A stretch of 64,000 bases of DNA from assembly GCF_020184175.1 (NCBI RefSeq), contig NC_065531.1, forward strand, positions 75,858,604 through 75,922,603, in the 5' to 3' direction. The notes under the pieces were generated by a model. The model was given only the letters and a program-made list of their open reading frames with translations, did not search any database and was not told where the DNA came from. The position numbers were made by a program, and so were the translations under genes. Source of the DNA: Aphis gossypii (lineage: Eukaryota > Arthropoda > Insecta > Hemiptera > Aphididae). This document shows, one piece after another, positions 24,289-38,500 of this stretch (position 1 is the first letter of the stretch; each line of letters begins with the position of its first letter).

Positions 24289-27200
24289 GGTTTATAATAT
24301 TGTATTATAATTCGCGATACGGCGACGCTATTCAATGCATATATTATTATTATTATTATTTATTTTATTATATATTATTATTATTTATATCGTCGCGAGA
24401 CGAAATCAATATGAACAGTGTGTTTTAAGAAGTATCGTCGGAACTTACCGACGAACGATAATGTGATTTTATATGTTTGTTATATTGTAGGTACACCGTT
24501 TACCGTGTTAAAGTGTTTATAGAAACGGCTTTATTAGAACTGTTCAATTTTTTTCTAGCTCTATAGGTAAATGTCATAATATTATTTAACATTGTGTGAT
24601 TAATACAAGGAAAACAAATTAAACGTAGTCATTTTATACTAACATAAAACGGTTAAATTGTATTATAGAAGTAGTCAATCACTATATAACAGCATTAATA
24701 TTAATGTTCCTATTTCCTATACATAGTCCCACTGGACGCAAATACGAAATCTGCAAGCTTGAAAAATTGTACAAACAACAAGACAGACTACGTATGTATT
24801 ATAAACATAATAGTATCGATACAAAAATAATTTGAACGCATGCAAAATATTGCAGTTGTGTTATTCGTGAATTTATAAGCCAAATAATAACTATTCGTTG
24901 CTATTTTTTCTCGTATCTGTCATGATAATAATTTTACCTGTATCGGACACGATCGACGAAATGAATGAAAATGGTGAGTCAAATTTAATGACGATTTCAA
25001 AACAGTAAACGAGACTGCTGCAAGTGTTTTATCAAGATAAAGAGAGCAACGGTTGGTCGAGGTGCCTGCGATTGTTTTTTTCACTAAAAATTTAAAATTA
25101 AATAATCTGTATAAGTTGTTATTATGGTATATAATTTATAAGGCGCGTGTAGGTATGATATGATCCATCAATAACAAAGTAATTATTGATGATGCATGAT
25201 TAATATATATTATTATATTAATATGTATTTTTTTAATTCCGACCTATTACATCTAAATGTCGAATATAGGTCTATCGGAATAGAAAGTGTTTCGACGTTT
25301 TTGTCGGTGGTAACCGCTGTGTTATAAATTGAAAAATCGAAAATAAAAAAGTCAAACAATAAACAAACGTGTAGCTACCGTAAAAGTTGAGTAGATAATT
25401 TTTTTTAAGATTACAGTTTTTTTTTAAGAATTCATCAGATATATATTATTTTTAACTATGTAGATAAATAAAATTTGGTTTATTATTTATTTAGATAATG
25501 CCGATGTCATGAAACTATGAAAGTATATGACAGTTGTTAACGTTAACTGGTTCATTTGTCTGAAAAAAATGTTTATTATCTTTCTGAAAAAGGTAATTTT
25601 ATAATAAAAAATTAGTTTGATTAAATATTGAAATGTGTACAAAATTATTTTAATATTGTCAACGATGAGAAATGATTTTTTAAGAAAAATAAAAACCATT
25701 AGAATTTGTTTTAGATTTAAGAAATCGTTGGGATAACAGAAGTGGGTATTCGATGTATACTTATCGTATTATTTGTTTATTTATTGGCTAAAGTAGAAAC
25801 ATTAACAATTCACGCACAGTTAATGTGTACCTACATTGTACAAGCAATAGAGCAAATAAGGTTAATTTTTATTCTCGATAGGTATAATGTTTTCTCATGT
25901 ATTTAATGTTAGTAAATAGTACTGATGCAATGATACAAGAAGTTTGTTTTTGACACAGGAGTATTGATACAAAACAATCTTATAGTATGAAAATAAAGAC
26001 ATATTATAAAAAAAAATTCAAAAGTTCTAATTTATATTAATATAATTAAATAAATACATTTTGATTAGTTTCAATTTTAATTTTAAATTATTTTCAATCT
26101 GTTGCATTGTTATTTAACAATATAATAATACAAAACCATCATTTAATACTTTAGGGTACGGAATATGTGGTATAAATAAGGTCTCTATCGTATAAGCCTA
26201 TATAATTACTGTTATAAAGCAAGATTCAGTAACCTATAATATTCAGTTAGGTACTGATAAACTTAAAATTTATTGTAAATTTAAATAACAATAAAAGATT
26301 TTTAAAAGTATCTAACAGTTATATTTAGGTATCAAAATTTCAAGTATTTATTTTTGTTTCTACTGAATGCATATAAATAAATACATTATATAAGTAGAAC
26401 AACGGGTTTTAAATTTTTAAACGATTTTCGGGAGATCGTTTTTATTAACGTACTACAGACGTAACTGATCATGACAAACATAATAGGTAATGTGATGTAC
26501 AAATAAAGCTCACGCAATCTAGCGTTCAATTCATCTGTTTTCGTGTATAATATTATAATGCGAGGGAAGTTACTTAAGCATAGTCCTATGCAGGTGTATA
26601 GAAGTTTACGACTTCGCGTAAATAATACTTATGTACATGCCATGTCTCTTGGGATTCCGGTTCGCTAAACTTCTACGCATCTCGATGATTTATTATCATT
26701 AATGTTGATGTTACTTCAGTTTCAAAGATAACAAGATCAACAAAGGATATAAAAGTACCTATTTAAATAAATAATATATGACGTAACTTATGTCACCGAA
26801 AATATTATCATTTGAATGTTGAATTGTTTACATTTTTTTTAGTGTTAATGCATTTTTATTTCTTTGTAAATTGTAAGAAATCGGTTTTAAAACATTTAAC
26901 AGAAATTCTAAAATTTTTTATTATTTTTACAAAGTTGACAGCTTACAACCATTTTATTCTTAATATCGTGTTTATTAATGACACAGGTGAAAGTGTAAAA
27001 CTAAACAATTTGGTTAAATGGTATCTTGGTGAGGATCCGACAGGATATGCTCCAAGTTCAATGTCTATTCCTTAGAAATTACCTTTGTTTTTTGTGTTAT
27101 AAATTCTCCTTGTGCCACTAATTTATATTTAAAAATACAAATTTAAAATAGTTTAAAAATAATTAATTAATATAGGAGTACTTACCTTTAATGATAAAAC

Positions 27201-30200
27201 TATTAAAAATAATAGTGATTAGAATTTCTTCGTTTAGCGTGAAAACGTTAAAAAAAATAATATTACTACCTATCTAAATTAATATAAGACAGTGTTTGTG
27301 TGTATGTATGTAAGTAAACCACAACAAAGTCTTATAATTTTTAAATTTTGTGCATAGGTAATTTTGTACCAGTGGATATGCATTTTGCAGTCAATTTTTT
27401 AAATTTTGCATTTTAAATAGGGTCTTACACAGGGTTTTTCGGCACATGAAAAATTAATATTTGTTTGTTTGTAAAGGGTCGACTTTGGTTATGTAAAATA
27501 ATTATTATGAATAGTTACAATTTTAGACCTGTAATTTATACTTCGTCTATACAACCTAAATAACTGTGTTAAAAACTGCGCAGTTTACATTGAATGTAGT
27601 TTAAAAAGGTCAGATAATTTATCAAGGGAAATTTCATACAAGATCAGCTGATACTCATGTATAATATATCATCTATTTGAGGTCGATTAGTCTGGGTTAA
27701 CGATTAGATGGTTTATACCGTAGTTCCATCGATATGTTGATCAACGATTACAAATGTTTTTACAATTATAAATGATTACGTTTTGAAATTAGGCTGCTAA
27801 ATAGTATTAAATATTTAACACGATGGATATTTTTGATAAACAATGTTTTTGTACAATTTCTTGGCAATATTAATTTTATTTTTAAGAAAAATCAGACGGT
27901 CTCCTGTCCGTTTTAATATTTGCCATTTAGGCATTATAGTCCCATTTGAAAACTTAGATTTGCAGACGTCCTACGCCCGTATTTACAATATTTACATGCA
28001 TTTCGGGCAATGCGGCCCTTTTTAATCATTTTATGGTTGAATAGGTATGCATGGTCGTATTGAAGTTCGATTTTCAATGTGGCCATACAGTTTTTCAGTA
28101 GGCAAAAATAGCCTATCCACACATTTGATAATTTTAAGTACGTACTTTTTTTTTTACACCACCATTAATCATAATTAAAATAACTAAACTCATCTGATAT
28201 TTATCTCTATTAAAATAAATTTATTTTCATAGGCAAGTTTCAGCTTACCTATAATTATTCTTTATTCAGATACAATTCACTGCATCGTGATGATGATTTT
28301 TTTTATTCATTACCGCAGTACCGTGTCTTAATACTATTTTTAATTACGTTGGTATAATATATTGACGACCGGTATATATAACTAAAATTGCTAGGGTTTT
28401 GTTGATTTATTTTAGAAATGAAATCGTTGTACTTATATATTATGTAATTATAAGGAGTCGTCTGCCACTCCATGACTAGGCGCAAATTAGAATACGCCGA
28501 AACTAATACTAAAAATATTATTATCACCTTGTTCTCTTTAAAGTTAATCATGATAAATGATAATATATTTGAGAAATTTAGATGGTTGTTCTGTGTGGAG
28601 AAAAAGAATACTCATATTTAGCTGAGCTTAGATTTAACCTAACAGGAACTGTTAGTTGACATAATGGACAGAATAAGGTACGAACAGAAATAAATAAATG
28701 TAAAACGTTGTAACATTGTCTACATGTCATAATGTATTTTAACTGGTTATAGTCATGTTACATAATAATAGTATACAATATTATTATTTTAGTACATACA
28801 ATATAAATAAAAAAACATACTCAAGAAATAACAACCTCTCTTTTTGAGGCTTTAGATATATAAATATTATTGTTTAAAATTATCTTTTTTTTATTTATAC
28901 ACATCATTTTTTTTAATATATATAAAAACATGTTTAACGATTTACTTCTTAATTATTCTTTGTACACAGTTGTTATTAAATATTTTGTTTTTATTTTACA
29001 CACCTATTACGGTGTTATGTTTTCCATGTTTTATGAGCAACAAATTTAAACAAAGAACAGTTATCTCAAACCAATTCGCTAGGTTTTCTAAAATAATTAA
29101 TTACTTAGCTTATAAATTTTAACCTACAATTATTGAAGTCACAATCTAATTAATCAATAATTTAATATCATTAATTTTTTATTATTAATTTTTAAAAGTC
29201 ATATTTTTAAGGATTCTCGTTATTTTCTTAACTTATTTTAATGTAAAACTATTTTACAAAAATCACTAGTAAATTTGTCAGAAACTAAAATTATTTTTGC
29301 ACATATACTTAATTTAAGTACCTACAAATAATTGATTTTTATTAAATCAATTTTAACTATGAATATTAACAATAATAATCATTTAGATACACATTTTACT
29401 TAGAGCCGAATTTTTCGCTGTTAAAGCATGGAACTTTTACACTGTTTTTAATTATATTTTAATGTATTATTCTAAATGGTGTTTTTGAAGGATTTTGTTT
29501 TTGGATAGGTAAATTTTAAAAAATATATTAAAGTGTTTGTACTAATTCATGATTTAGTATTTATAACTGATGGTCAATCGGGTTATTTTGGCATTTTTGA
29601 ATTTTTGTACTCCTTTGGGACGAACAAGGATAGATTAAAATATTGTTAAATGGATATATTTATTATGGCTTACGAATAAAATGTTATGTGTCAGTAAATG
29701 CTTTAGATTTAGTAATATAGTATAGTAATATTTTTTTTATTTATCTATACTTAACAAAAATTTAAAAAAATTAAATTATATTTAAAAATAATAAAATTTA
29801 CTTTTATGCATAGTTTTGATAAAGAAAATTAGGAGTACAATTTTATTTGGTGTTTTGCAATGGTTCACATTTCAACATAGTAATGAAATACGTTATTATT
29901 TGTAATTACTCATTGAATTTGAATGCCATTAGTACTAAAATCAATCGGTAATAATATAAATTGTTAAATAATTTTTTTGCTTATAACAAATTATTCGAAA
30001 AACGGTTACATAAGTATTTAAAATCAATAATCCCATCACTAGTTATTTTCAATACATTTGTAATTTTACAAACCTACCTTAAATAGTTTTAAGAGAAAAA
30101 AAATCTAACTCCAAGTCAAATTACTTAATGAAATATTATTGTAGGCAATTTATGTTTCAATATGTTATTACAAATGATTGTATGTCAATTTTTAATACGA

Positions 30201-30734
30201 TTTGATTAAAAAATAATTGATAATAATTGTTTTAATAAAATAAGAATTAAAAATAATATGTGTAATAACTACTTATATATTACGAGTAATTATCATCGAT
30301 TTCGTTCTGTCCATTGTTAGTTTGGGGAAAACTATTATAATTATTACGGATATTTTTAAAATAATAAATAATCATAATTGACGAATGATTTGTCAATACA
30401 TTTCTATGTTTAAAAGGATTTTTAGTTTAGTTGTAAAACAAAAAATAGACAACGAATATTCATAACTCATTGACAAAATCATCAATAAGATTATAAATAT
30501 TTTGAGCAATTTTGCTGAATTATTAAAATAATTTTCAAAATAAAAACAAATTTGAAATTACATAGTGAAGTATTATTTTTATATTATGAACTAAAATTTA
30601 AAATATTTTGAAATTCTATAAAATGTTAATGTGGTCAATTAATAAACGATAAAAATCCAATATTATAAAAATATTGGGTTTTTGTAGAGTATTTAGTATC
30701 TTGAAAATTGATGGTATTTATAAAAAACCATATA

Positions 30735-30832
30735 CAGTGGAACCTAGATAAATCGAACCTCTATAAGTCGAATTTTCGATAACTAGAATTATTTTTCACC
30801 CCCGACCGATTCAAGTTATTGAGGTTTCACTG
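30735..30832. mobile_element. 98-bp pogo/Tigger-like MITE
   Basis: Terminal inverted repeats CAGTGGAACCTAGATAA (left) and CAGTGAAACCTCAATAA (right end, reverse-complemented) match at most positions, and the element is flanked on both sides by TA. CAGTG(G/A)AACCT termini with a TA target duplication are typical of pogo/Tigger-type Tc1-mariner elements. It is too short to encode a transposase. Confidence 0.75.
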
Positions 30833-31046
30833 TAATTCTAATAATATATTCTATTAAAATAGGTAGTAGGTACCCTATAATTGCTTATGTCCAGTTGCTC
30901 TAAATCGGAAATTTATGATAATAGGGAATTCAATCCTGTGTTATCAATTAAAAACTGAAATTATAGTTATAATAAAATTCCGGGAATGTACTAGTTGCCC
31001 CACAAAATACATTTTTTTATACTAATTCCCCTCAAACCACTTAGAG

Positions 31047-32532
31047 AAAAATGTACCAGTTTCCGCCAATTGTATGTACCAGTTGTCCTCACGTATTAAT
31101 ATATACACGGTTATAATATACAGCCCTTAAAATAGGGGAGGTTAGTATAAAAATAATAAATTAAATTGTTTAATGTTACATCCATGACATTTGATTGAAC
31201 TTTTTCACTTATTAATTTGAATGTTCATTTAGAAATATCATCCACAGCTTTCCGCTAAATAGTATTAAAAATAGTTACTCTTGTTAAATTTTTACGCGGC
31301 GAATGTTTGCATTCGATAATCGATTTTAAAAGTACAATGTTGTCTTTACTCATAAAAAGCTTTGAAATAACTTTAATGTAAATCGCCATTTCATATCCAC
31401 TTGTGTAATGCGATCTTATACAAAGTGTAATTATTTAAAACTAACAAAATGTTGCCTTTTTCGATATACATTTGCGTAATATTTTCCATGATGTTAACAG
31501 CATCAGGGATTTTCGTTTACTAAAATGCACTCAACAAAGACATTATATACATCGTAATATTTTATCATATAATAATTTCTAACAACCATAAAAATACTAA
31601 TAAAGATATAATAAATGATTATAATACTCGTTTTGCGATAAAGCCTAATATAATAATTGTCGTAACTTAAAGTTAAGTGTTCTGGTAAAATCTTCGCTTT
31701 GTACCAAGTAGATATATATATATATATATTGTATACAAATATATATGTAAATGATTCCGCAGAAGACAACGGATAAATCGAGAGTAAACTGTATTCCGAC
31801 ATGGGAACAGGTGACATACAAATTTCCACGTGAAAAACATGGACTTTGTGTGAACACCACTTTTTTTTTATAAATATCGATTTGTATATTTACCTCCCTT
31901 ATTTTACTGGGTGCATTATATTGTAATCGTGTACATATGTCGTAGGCCTTTTGGAAAATTAGTTTTTTTGCAAAAATACTAGGATCTTTGCTACGAGCTA
32001 GCTCGTCTGCGAACTACTTATTATTTTTCCAATCAGACTGCTGTTTTTCAGACTCATTGCATACACACTAACAGTAGTTAGGTCTTTTAATAACTACAAT
32101 CATTTTATGGTTTTAACCATTTTAATTATTTTAATTTATTTTACCAATAGTAGATCGTGGACAATTAGACACTTAAAATATAATATTTGCAAAGTTGTAG
32201 ACGAAAAAAAATATGTAGGTACCTATAATACTATAATATATAGTTCTGTTTACATATGAAAAGCATCATGTGCTATTATAAACCTTTAAAATAAAATAAT
32301 TAAAATGGTTATTGCATAAAATGATTGTAGTTCTTAAAAGGACCAACTGCTGTTAGTCTCTATTCAATGAGCTTGAAAAACAGCAGGCTGTTCAGAAAAA
32401 TAATAAGTAATTTGCAAACGGGCCTAGTCTTTTCGCAAAAAAACAAATTTTCCACATGGCCTATGACATATATATTTTAACATGTGAGGGAAATTATTGG
32501 TATATTTGATAGAGAGTAACTGGTACATTTTT
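31047..32532. mobile_element. Foldback-like element with long inverted arms, interrupted by another element
   Basis: The segment 31936-32140 is an imperfect inverted copy of 32290-32472; both arms carry GTC(G/A)TAGGCC, ACTTATTATTTTTC, TGCTGTTTTTCA, CTAACAG(T/C)AGTT and AACTACAATCATTTTATG. The arms continue outward: AAAAATGTACCAGTT at 31047-31061 matches the complement of 32520-32534, and CCTCACG(T)ATTA near 31088 matches the complement of about 32480. On the left the arm is split by 31106-31931, a separate TA-flanked element. No open frame resembles a transposase. Superfamily unknown. Confidence 0.65.
31106..31931. mobile_element. 826-bp TIR element nested in the foldback-like element
   Basis: Ends are inverted repeats of about 45 bp: CACGGTTATAATATACAGCC at the left and CACGATTACAATATAATGCA at the right read on the opposite strand, followed by AAAATAGGGGAGG / AAAATAAGGGAGG. 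TA sits on both sides (31104-31105 and 31932-31933). Removing it rejoins the left arm of the surrounding inverted repeat, which is independent support for a later insertion. No recognisable transposase; it contains an AT dinucleotide repeat near 31713-31730. Confidence 0.6.
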
Positions 32533-34977
32533 AAAATCCCGATAACAGCCGTTGATGACAACTGGTCAACACCAAAAATACCTGTCGTTCTATTTACAAT
32601 ATTCCTAATATTTTAACATAATCAAGTACCTGTAAGATCTAAAATACCAAGAAAAAAAGTAAACTGTAATGAGAATATAATGGTTATAAACAATAACAAA
32701 AAAAAAAAAAAATTATAAGTAATATTTAAAAACAAAAATTATATTATTACTATCGTGGGTATTTATTTAATAATTATCTTTAAAATAATTATAGTTTTTT
32801 TTTGTTTTGTTAATAATAACGTTTCTATTTGAAGTGTTATCAAGTATTCAGTTAAAAAAAATTATTCTGTTATACGTTTTAATCAAATTAGTATAGTTAA
32901 TGACATTTAATATATATTATTGTTTAAATTTAATTTAAAATGTATCACAGTGTAAATACAAATTGAATGAAACATTTTAATTTTAATGTTTAATTAATCA
33001 TAACTGATAAGTTCTATGAAAATTATTTAATAGTAAGGTGTTTTATTAGTTTTTGAATTCTATTGAAAAGTAATCATAAATGCCTAAGTAAAATAAATTT
33101 AACAGTAAAACATTTGGTGATGAATGACATATATATAAAAAAAATTGAACACATTTTTATCCAGTTAATCCCAATTCAATAAAGTTATGAATCAATATTT
33201 TATAATGTTTATCTTTACTTTATACAATATTCAATAATTTAGCGATACTATTAAGTGTGATTATTTCAATACCAATAGAAAAACATTTGAAATACCAATA
33301 TATATATTTTCATATTCACTATTAATGAAAATTATAATCAATGAATATATTAACTTAAGATCTGATAGGGTTAAAATACTTAATAAATAATATAAACTTA
33401 AATGATTGTGGTAACGATGAAATATACTTTATAATCTTTTAAACAAGCTCATTAACGATATAGCTGGTAGGTGAATAATATTGATTATTTATATTTTATT
33501 ATTCGTAATAAAATAATAACACTTAAAAAAACTATTATTATAAAAATTAAATAAATATTATTAAAATTTATTTTTCTATATTAATTAAAAAGCTTGGAAG
33601 TCTTCACTAACTTATTGAAACAACAACATTTTACTTTCCCATAAAACATTATACTTAAAAATATTTTTTTTTTTTTTTTTTTTTTTAATATAGGTTAATA
33701 TATTGAACAAATGTAATTCACCACCATATTACTTTATCAACAAAATACTACAAGACGTAGTGGTTGTTTTATAATGAAACAATTTTGAAATGAGATGTTG
33801 GTATTAGAGTTTTTTCTTTACATTCATGCGTATCCAAAAACATTTCTAATCTGATGTAACATGACGTAATATCAATAATTTGGGTTTAATATAATATATT
33901 TCGGTTTTCAATCCTTTAATGGCCCCCTCTAAACATTGCCTATATTAAGGAGCTAACGATTTGGTGTAATTTCCCTTAAAATAATTATCAAAACGTTTTA
34001 TTTACGGATAGTTGTTATTACCTATTTTTTTATTTTCCATGTTTCTCACAAACTGTATTTGAGTATACAAAATAATAGCTTCATACTTATTACCTTTATT
34101 ATTTAATTAATATTTTAAGATACGTTATTACTTAATACTTTGACGATTTTAAAATGTAAAAAACTAATTTATAACTTACTCGTATTCAAAATAATCATTA
34201 ATAATATTAATTAGATCAATGTGAAATAAAAATCTTTTTGACATTGTTTTTATTGTGGTGAAAATAATGCTGGAAAGACCAATTCACATGATTAACAAAT
34301 CTTAAGATATTCTACTTTGGATTTAAATATAGTATAGTGGTGAAGGTTATATTATATAATAGGTAAATACTAAATATAGACACAGGCTAATTTTTAAACC
34401 TACTTAATATTTAAAATAAAATTAATGGTTAGTTTAGTATATATTATAACTTTTTGGGTATTATAAAATTACCCGAGATCGTGTATCGCTGTTAATATCC
34501 ACCAACCATTAGTATCAAACAATTTTCTAAAAAAATAATACGTTACGGATTTTTAAATATTAGAATTGCGAGTGTTAAAAATAATTCACCATAAAAACTT
34601 ATAAATATATAGAAGAATTCATCTAGGCATTAGGCAAATAAATTTGTTAAAGGACCTAATATAACATTTGTATACTTTAACCCTCGCATAATATATAATA
34701 TTATGAACGACAATTATTTATAATAATAATTGTAGATATTCAAAATACTCATAATTTAAAATTATATTTAAGTTATATAACTTAAAAATATTGTGGGCAG
34801 TAGTGATAATTTTTACAGTACCAAATAATAATGAAAAGAATAATAACCATTTTGATTAAATTGTTAATTATTATAAAATGATCAAATAAATAAATAATTT
34901 TTTTTCATAACTATGTCGTTTAAAGTTATTGTACTCAAAAAGGAAAAAAAAAATCTAAATAATATTCAAAGTAAAAA

Positions 34978-35068
34978 CAGGGTGTACTTTGGATGATTAA
35001 AATTAAAACACTGTAATTTAATTATTTAGAAGGACTCATTCTTAGCCCGGGATCTTTTTAACACCCTG
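34978..35068. mobile_element. Possible short TIR element in the nAChR 3' flank
   Basis: A 91-bp segment starts CAGGGTGTA and ends AACACCCTG, a 9-10 bp terminal inverted repeat. It lies 177 bp beyond the receptor stop, so it would be inside the 3' UTR if transcription runs that far. The repeat is short and no clear target duplication is seen. Confidence 0.35.
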
Positions 35069-35244
35069 TAAATGCGTTGTGTATCGTTGAAATTTTTTTT
35101 CTAAGCTCTTCGTCGATTTTTTAGCGGTATTATAAAAAAAACTTTTAATATTATATTTCAAAACAACTCGTACTCTCTGAAATAAATATTTAACAAAATC
35201 GTGACTACCGTACGGACATCCAGGAAGTGAACACAATGTCTAAG

Positions 35245-35552
35245 TCATTCAACGATTATGTGAGGCGCCGAATACATTACGGCAACGGTAGCGACTAGTG
35301 TGAAAAAAGTGAACACTATCAAACAGAACCTGTCCACCACCATCGCTGCGTATTTCCAATCGTTGATCACTTCTTGGTCGTCCTGTTGCTTTCGCATGTG
35401 ATCGGTGATGTACCGCACTTCTTGCAGTATCAGTTGCAGTTCCCTGGCCGAGTAGTTGCAAACGCTTCTCGACTCGGACGCCGGCGACGAAGAACTGGCA
35501 GCTCCGTTGTTGTACACGCGGTGTGACAGGACACTTGCTCGAAAATCATCAT
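35245..35552 (-). CDS. nAChRalpha6: nAChR alpha6-like exon 11: end of cytoplasmic loop, TM4, stop
   Basis: Acceptor TATACAG precedes AT, which completes Asp with the last G of exon 10. The exon gives DDDFRASVLSHRVYNN, a Ser-rich linker (ASSSSPASESRS), an amphipathic stretch (ARELQLILQEVRYITDHMRK) and the MA-helix/TM4 region (WKYAAMVVDRFCLIVFTFF, then TLVATVAVMYSAPHIIVE) with TGA at 35247-35245. The terminal SAPHIIV is shared with other insect alpha6/alpha7-type subunits. It is less AT-rich than its flanks. Confidence 0.93.
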
Positions 35553-38500
35553 CTGTATAACATTATGGTTAACCGCGTGTTAGGAATAAACGATATTATA
35601 ATATTGTTATCTATTACGAATAATGATAATAATAATCCACGAGAAATCGTCTAATCTGTGCGATGGACAATAATATTGTTCATTGGCCGTATAATTCGAT
35701 AACAATTAGCGAATGCCGTTTCGCCGTTTCGAGATACACTGATGTACCTACTATAATATATTGTATTATACGACAACAGCGGATAGGAGTACAGTAAAAT
35801 GTAAAACCGTAAAGCAGGGAGAGTTTTTATGTATTCAAATGCTATAAATAAATATATATATATATATATATGTATAAATCGGTGCATTTGAAAAACAAAT
35901 CCGAAAGGACCACGGTCCGTGATGGCTTACTCTTTCAGGATGTCATTAAAAACGGGCGATTAACAATGCCTACACCTACGTATTTATTTACCATTTATCG
36001 GCTGTTTGTAAATACTTCATCCAAGAGTATTTACCAACTGAACATTTATAAAACGACGACTGCTTCAAAGCAGTAAAATTCACGTTTAGTTTGAATATAA
36101 TATAGAGAATGTTAATGAAAAATTATTTTTTAATGCCAACAACTGTTTTTAAATTCGTAAAAATGTATACATAATATCGTTGCAAATTCTACAGATTTAG
36201 GATTTAAAATAAACACTTCAAACTCGTATAGCTAAATCATGATGTCATAAATAACAATACTCAAGTTACTATGCTCTAATACAGAGACGTATCCAAAGGA
36301 GGTGACTAGATTTTGTATTTCACAAGGAAAAAATATCGAATAAATTTAAAAAATAAAATAGTGTAAAAAAAATGTATACCTATCTACGAAATGTTTCATA
36401 AAATTAAGTACTTACATTAGTTGTTCTAAATCTAATCTAAAAATCTTAAAAATCTTAAAATAGGTACTTAATACTATTGCAATGTTTCAGAGATTTTTAG
36501 TTGATAGATATAAAATCACACAGAAGTTCTATCACTGGTTAAAATGCTGTATATAGACAACATTTCTATGTTTTAACTTGAGGGGCTGAACAAATTTAAA
36601 CTAGATTAGTACAAAAAGATTCGCCGAGGGATTAAATAAAATAATTCTGTATTATAATTTATCATACAAATGTACTTATTTATTAACACTACACCCCTTA
36701 CAAATATAAGTAAGTATAGGTACATTAGTATGATAAATGATAATACAGAATTATTGGGTGTAACACGATTACGTTTGTTTTACATTTTTACATACGAAAA
36801 ACACAACACGATTGCGCTTGAGCCTATGATATAGATACCTATTGCCGTTTTAATAATTTTCTAATATACTATTTGAAAATACAGTTGAACTTGGTTAAAA
36901 CGAAGTTAAAGTTAAAAGTTGCAGTAAACATATACCTAACCTTAACTAAGGTAGGCCTTACTAGGCCTGTAAAATGGGGAAAGGAAAATTTTTAAAATAG
37001 TAAAAAAATTATGAAAAATGTTTATAATTTAATGTATTAATACAACCAGACTTGGTTAACTCAAAATTTTAACTTTGAATTCGAATTAACCAAGTCCGAT
37101 TGTATTTTTAAATAATTTATTGGAAAAATGATAGAAGTGTAATAGCTATTTTATAGACTAGCGCAATCGTGTATCACCGAATTGTAAGTATCTATCAGGA
37201 AATGTTAATTTATTTAATACAATATTTCCATTCAATAATTTGCTCGATAACTGTTTTTTAATAAATGAATTTATAAAAAAATCTGTAAACTTATCTTGAC
37301 TGATTTCCTGAGTCACAAGGTGTTTTGGAGTCAGTTATTGGTTATTGATTTTTACCATAGCCGAAAATAACTTCTATTCACAGGTGACTGAACTGACCGA
37401 AATTGTTCATGGTAGTGATAAAAGCTTATACAAGTTAGTATATACGTAAATTTAATCATTCATTAATAAAGTTAAAATCATTCAAGCAAAATTAGAGTAA
37501 CTACTAACTACTATATAAACAGTATTTTGCTATTGTTTATCATTTTATTAGTAAGTACTTATTAATATTATTCTAGGAAATGTTTGTTAAAAAATGTAAA
37601 AGGTTATGGAATTTGTAAAAATTATTATATGTTTCATTATTTCATAGGAATTCATAATTAATGTTTAAAATTCGTAGTTTGATTTTTACATAATTCTCTT
37701 GAAGGATTAATTTTAAAGCTGAAAGAACTTAATTGTTTAATTTTAAATTTCACTATAGGTGCTGTATGTAGGATTTATTAATAAAGCCGTTGAGATAAAT
37801 TAAAATCGTTTTTAATCGTAAATTCGTAAATATATCTTATGATTATTAAATTTGTATAAAACATGTTTTAAAGATTAATTTACCTATGTTTTTTTTGCAT
37901 AAGTAGATAATTTTTATGAAAATATTTTAAGCTAATCGATAATTATTTTTATTGTTTAAAAACAACATAGACTAATAATGATCTGGTTAATTTGGTATTA
38001 TAATTTAAAGAAAGGAATTTTTGCCAATATAAGATAATTATACTCGGATATTTTAATTTAATTTAAAAGAATTGTCATTCAATACTTCCCTCTGGTCAAA
38101 TTTCGAGTACCTAGGTACTTTTATTACATATTATAAAAAAATCTGTAACTAAATATTGAACAAAACTGACGAAGATTTAATTATTTTAACACTGCCTTAA
38201 TTATCTGCTAAATGGCTGTTCTACGTCATCGGGTGACTAAATATCAAATTAGATAACATAATATAATAAGCAATATTAGTAATAATAGCCTTATACCTCG
38301 CGTATGCGGCGTATAGGAACCTTTACTACACAGAAGCGCGTTATTAATTATTAAGAACGCGGAATAATAAAAGACCGACCTAACCTCTATTGGCGATCGC
38401 GTTTAACCACGATCCTCGGTAATAATATATACGCGGTATTATGTTATATTATTATAGCCGGTGCACTAGCGTGAGGTTATAGACTAAACCGAAATGTTTA

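Larger units (their letters stand above)
24289..35244. other. Intergenic region between the yellow-family locus and the nAChR gene
   Basis: About 11 kb, convergent orientation: the yellow-family transcript ends at its left and the receptor 3' UTR at its right. No intact gene is supported. It contains a small pogo-like MITE (30735-30832), a foldback-like element with a nested insertion (31047-32532) and a short CAGGGTGT element (34978-35068). There is also a poly-T run near 33665-33686 and a short exon-like frame (26987-27075) that I could not identify. Confidence 0.6.

Noticed and set aside
23151..24428. 336-codon minus-strand frame and 310-codon plus-strand frame overlapping exon 2b
   Set aside because: Antisense and shifted shadows of the GC-rich exon 2b; no domain resemblance and no splice support.
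31503..31860. Minus-strand open frames in the nested TIR element as a transposase
   Set aside because: Tyr/Ile-rich translations across an AT repeat, with no DDE or DNA-binding motif.
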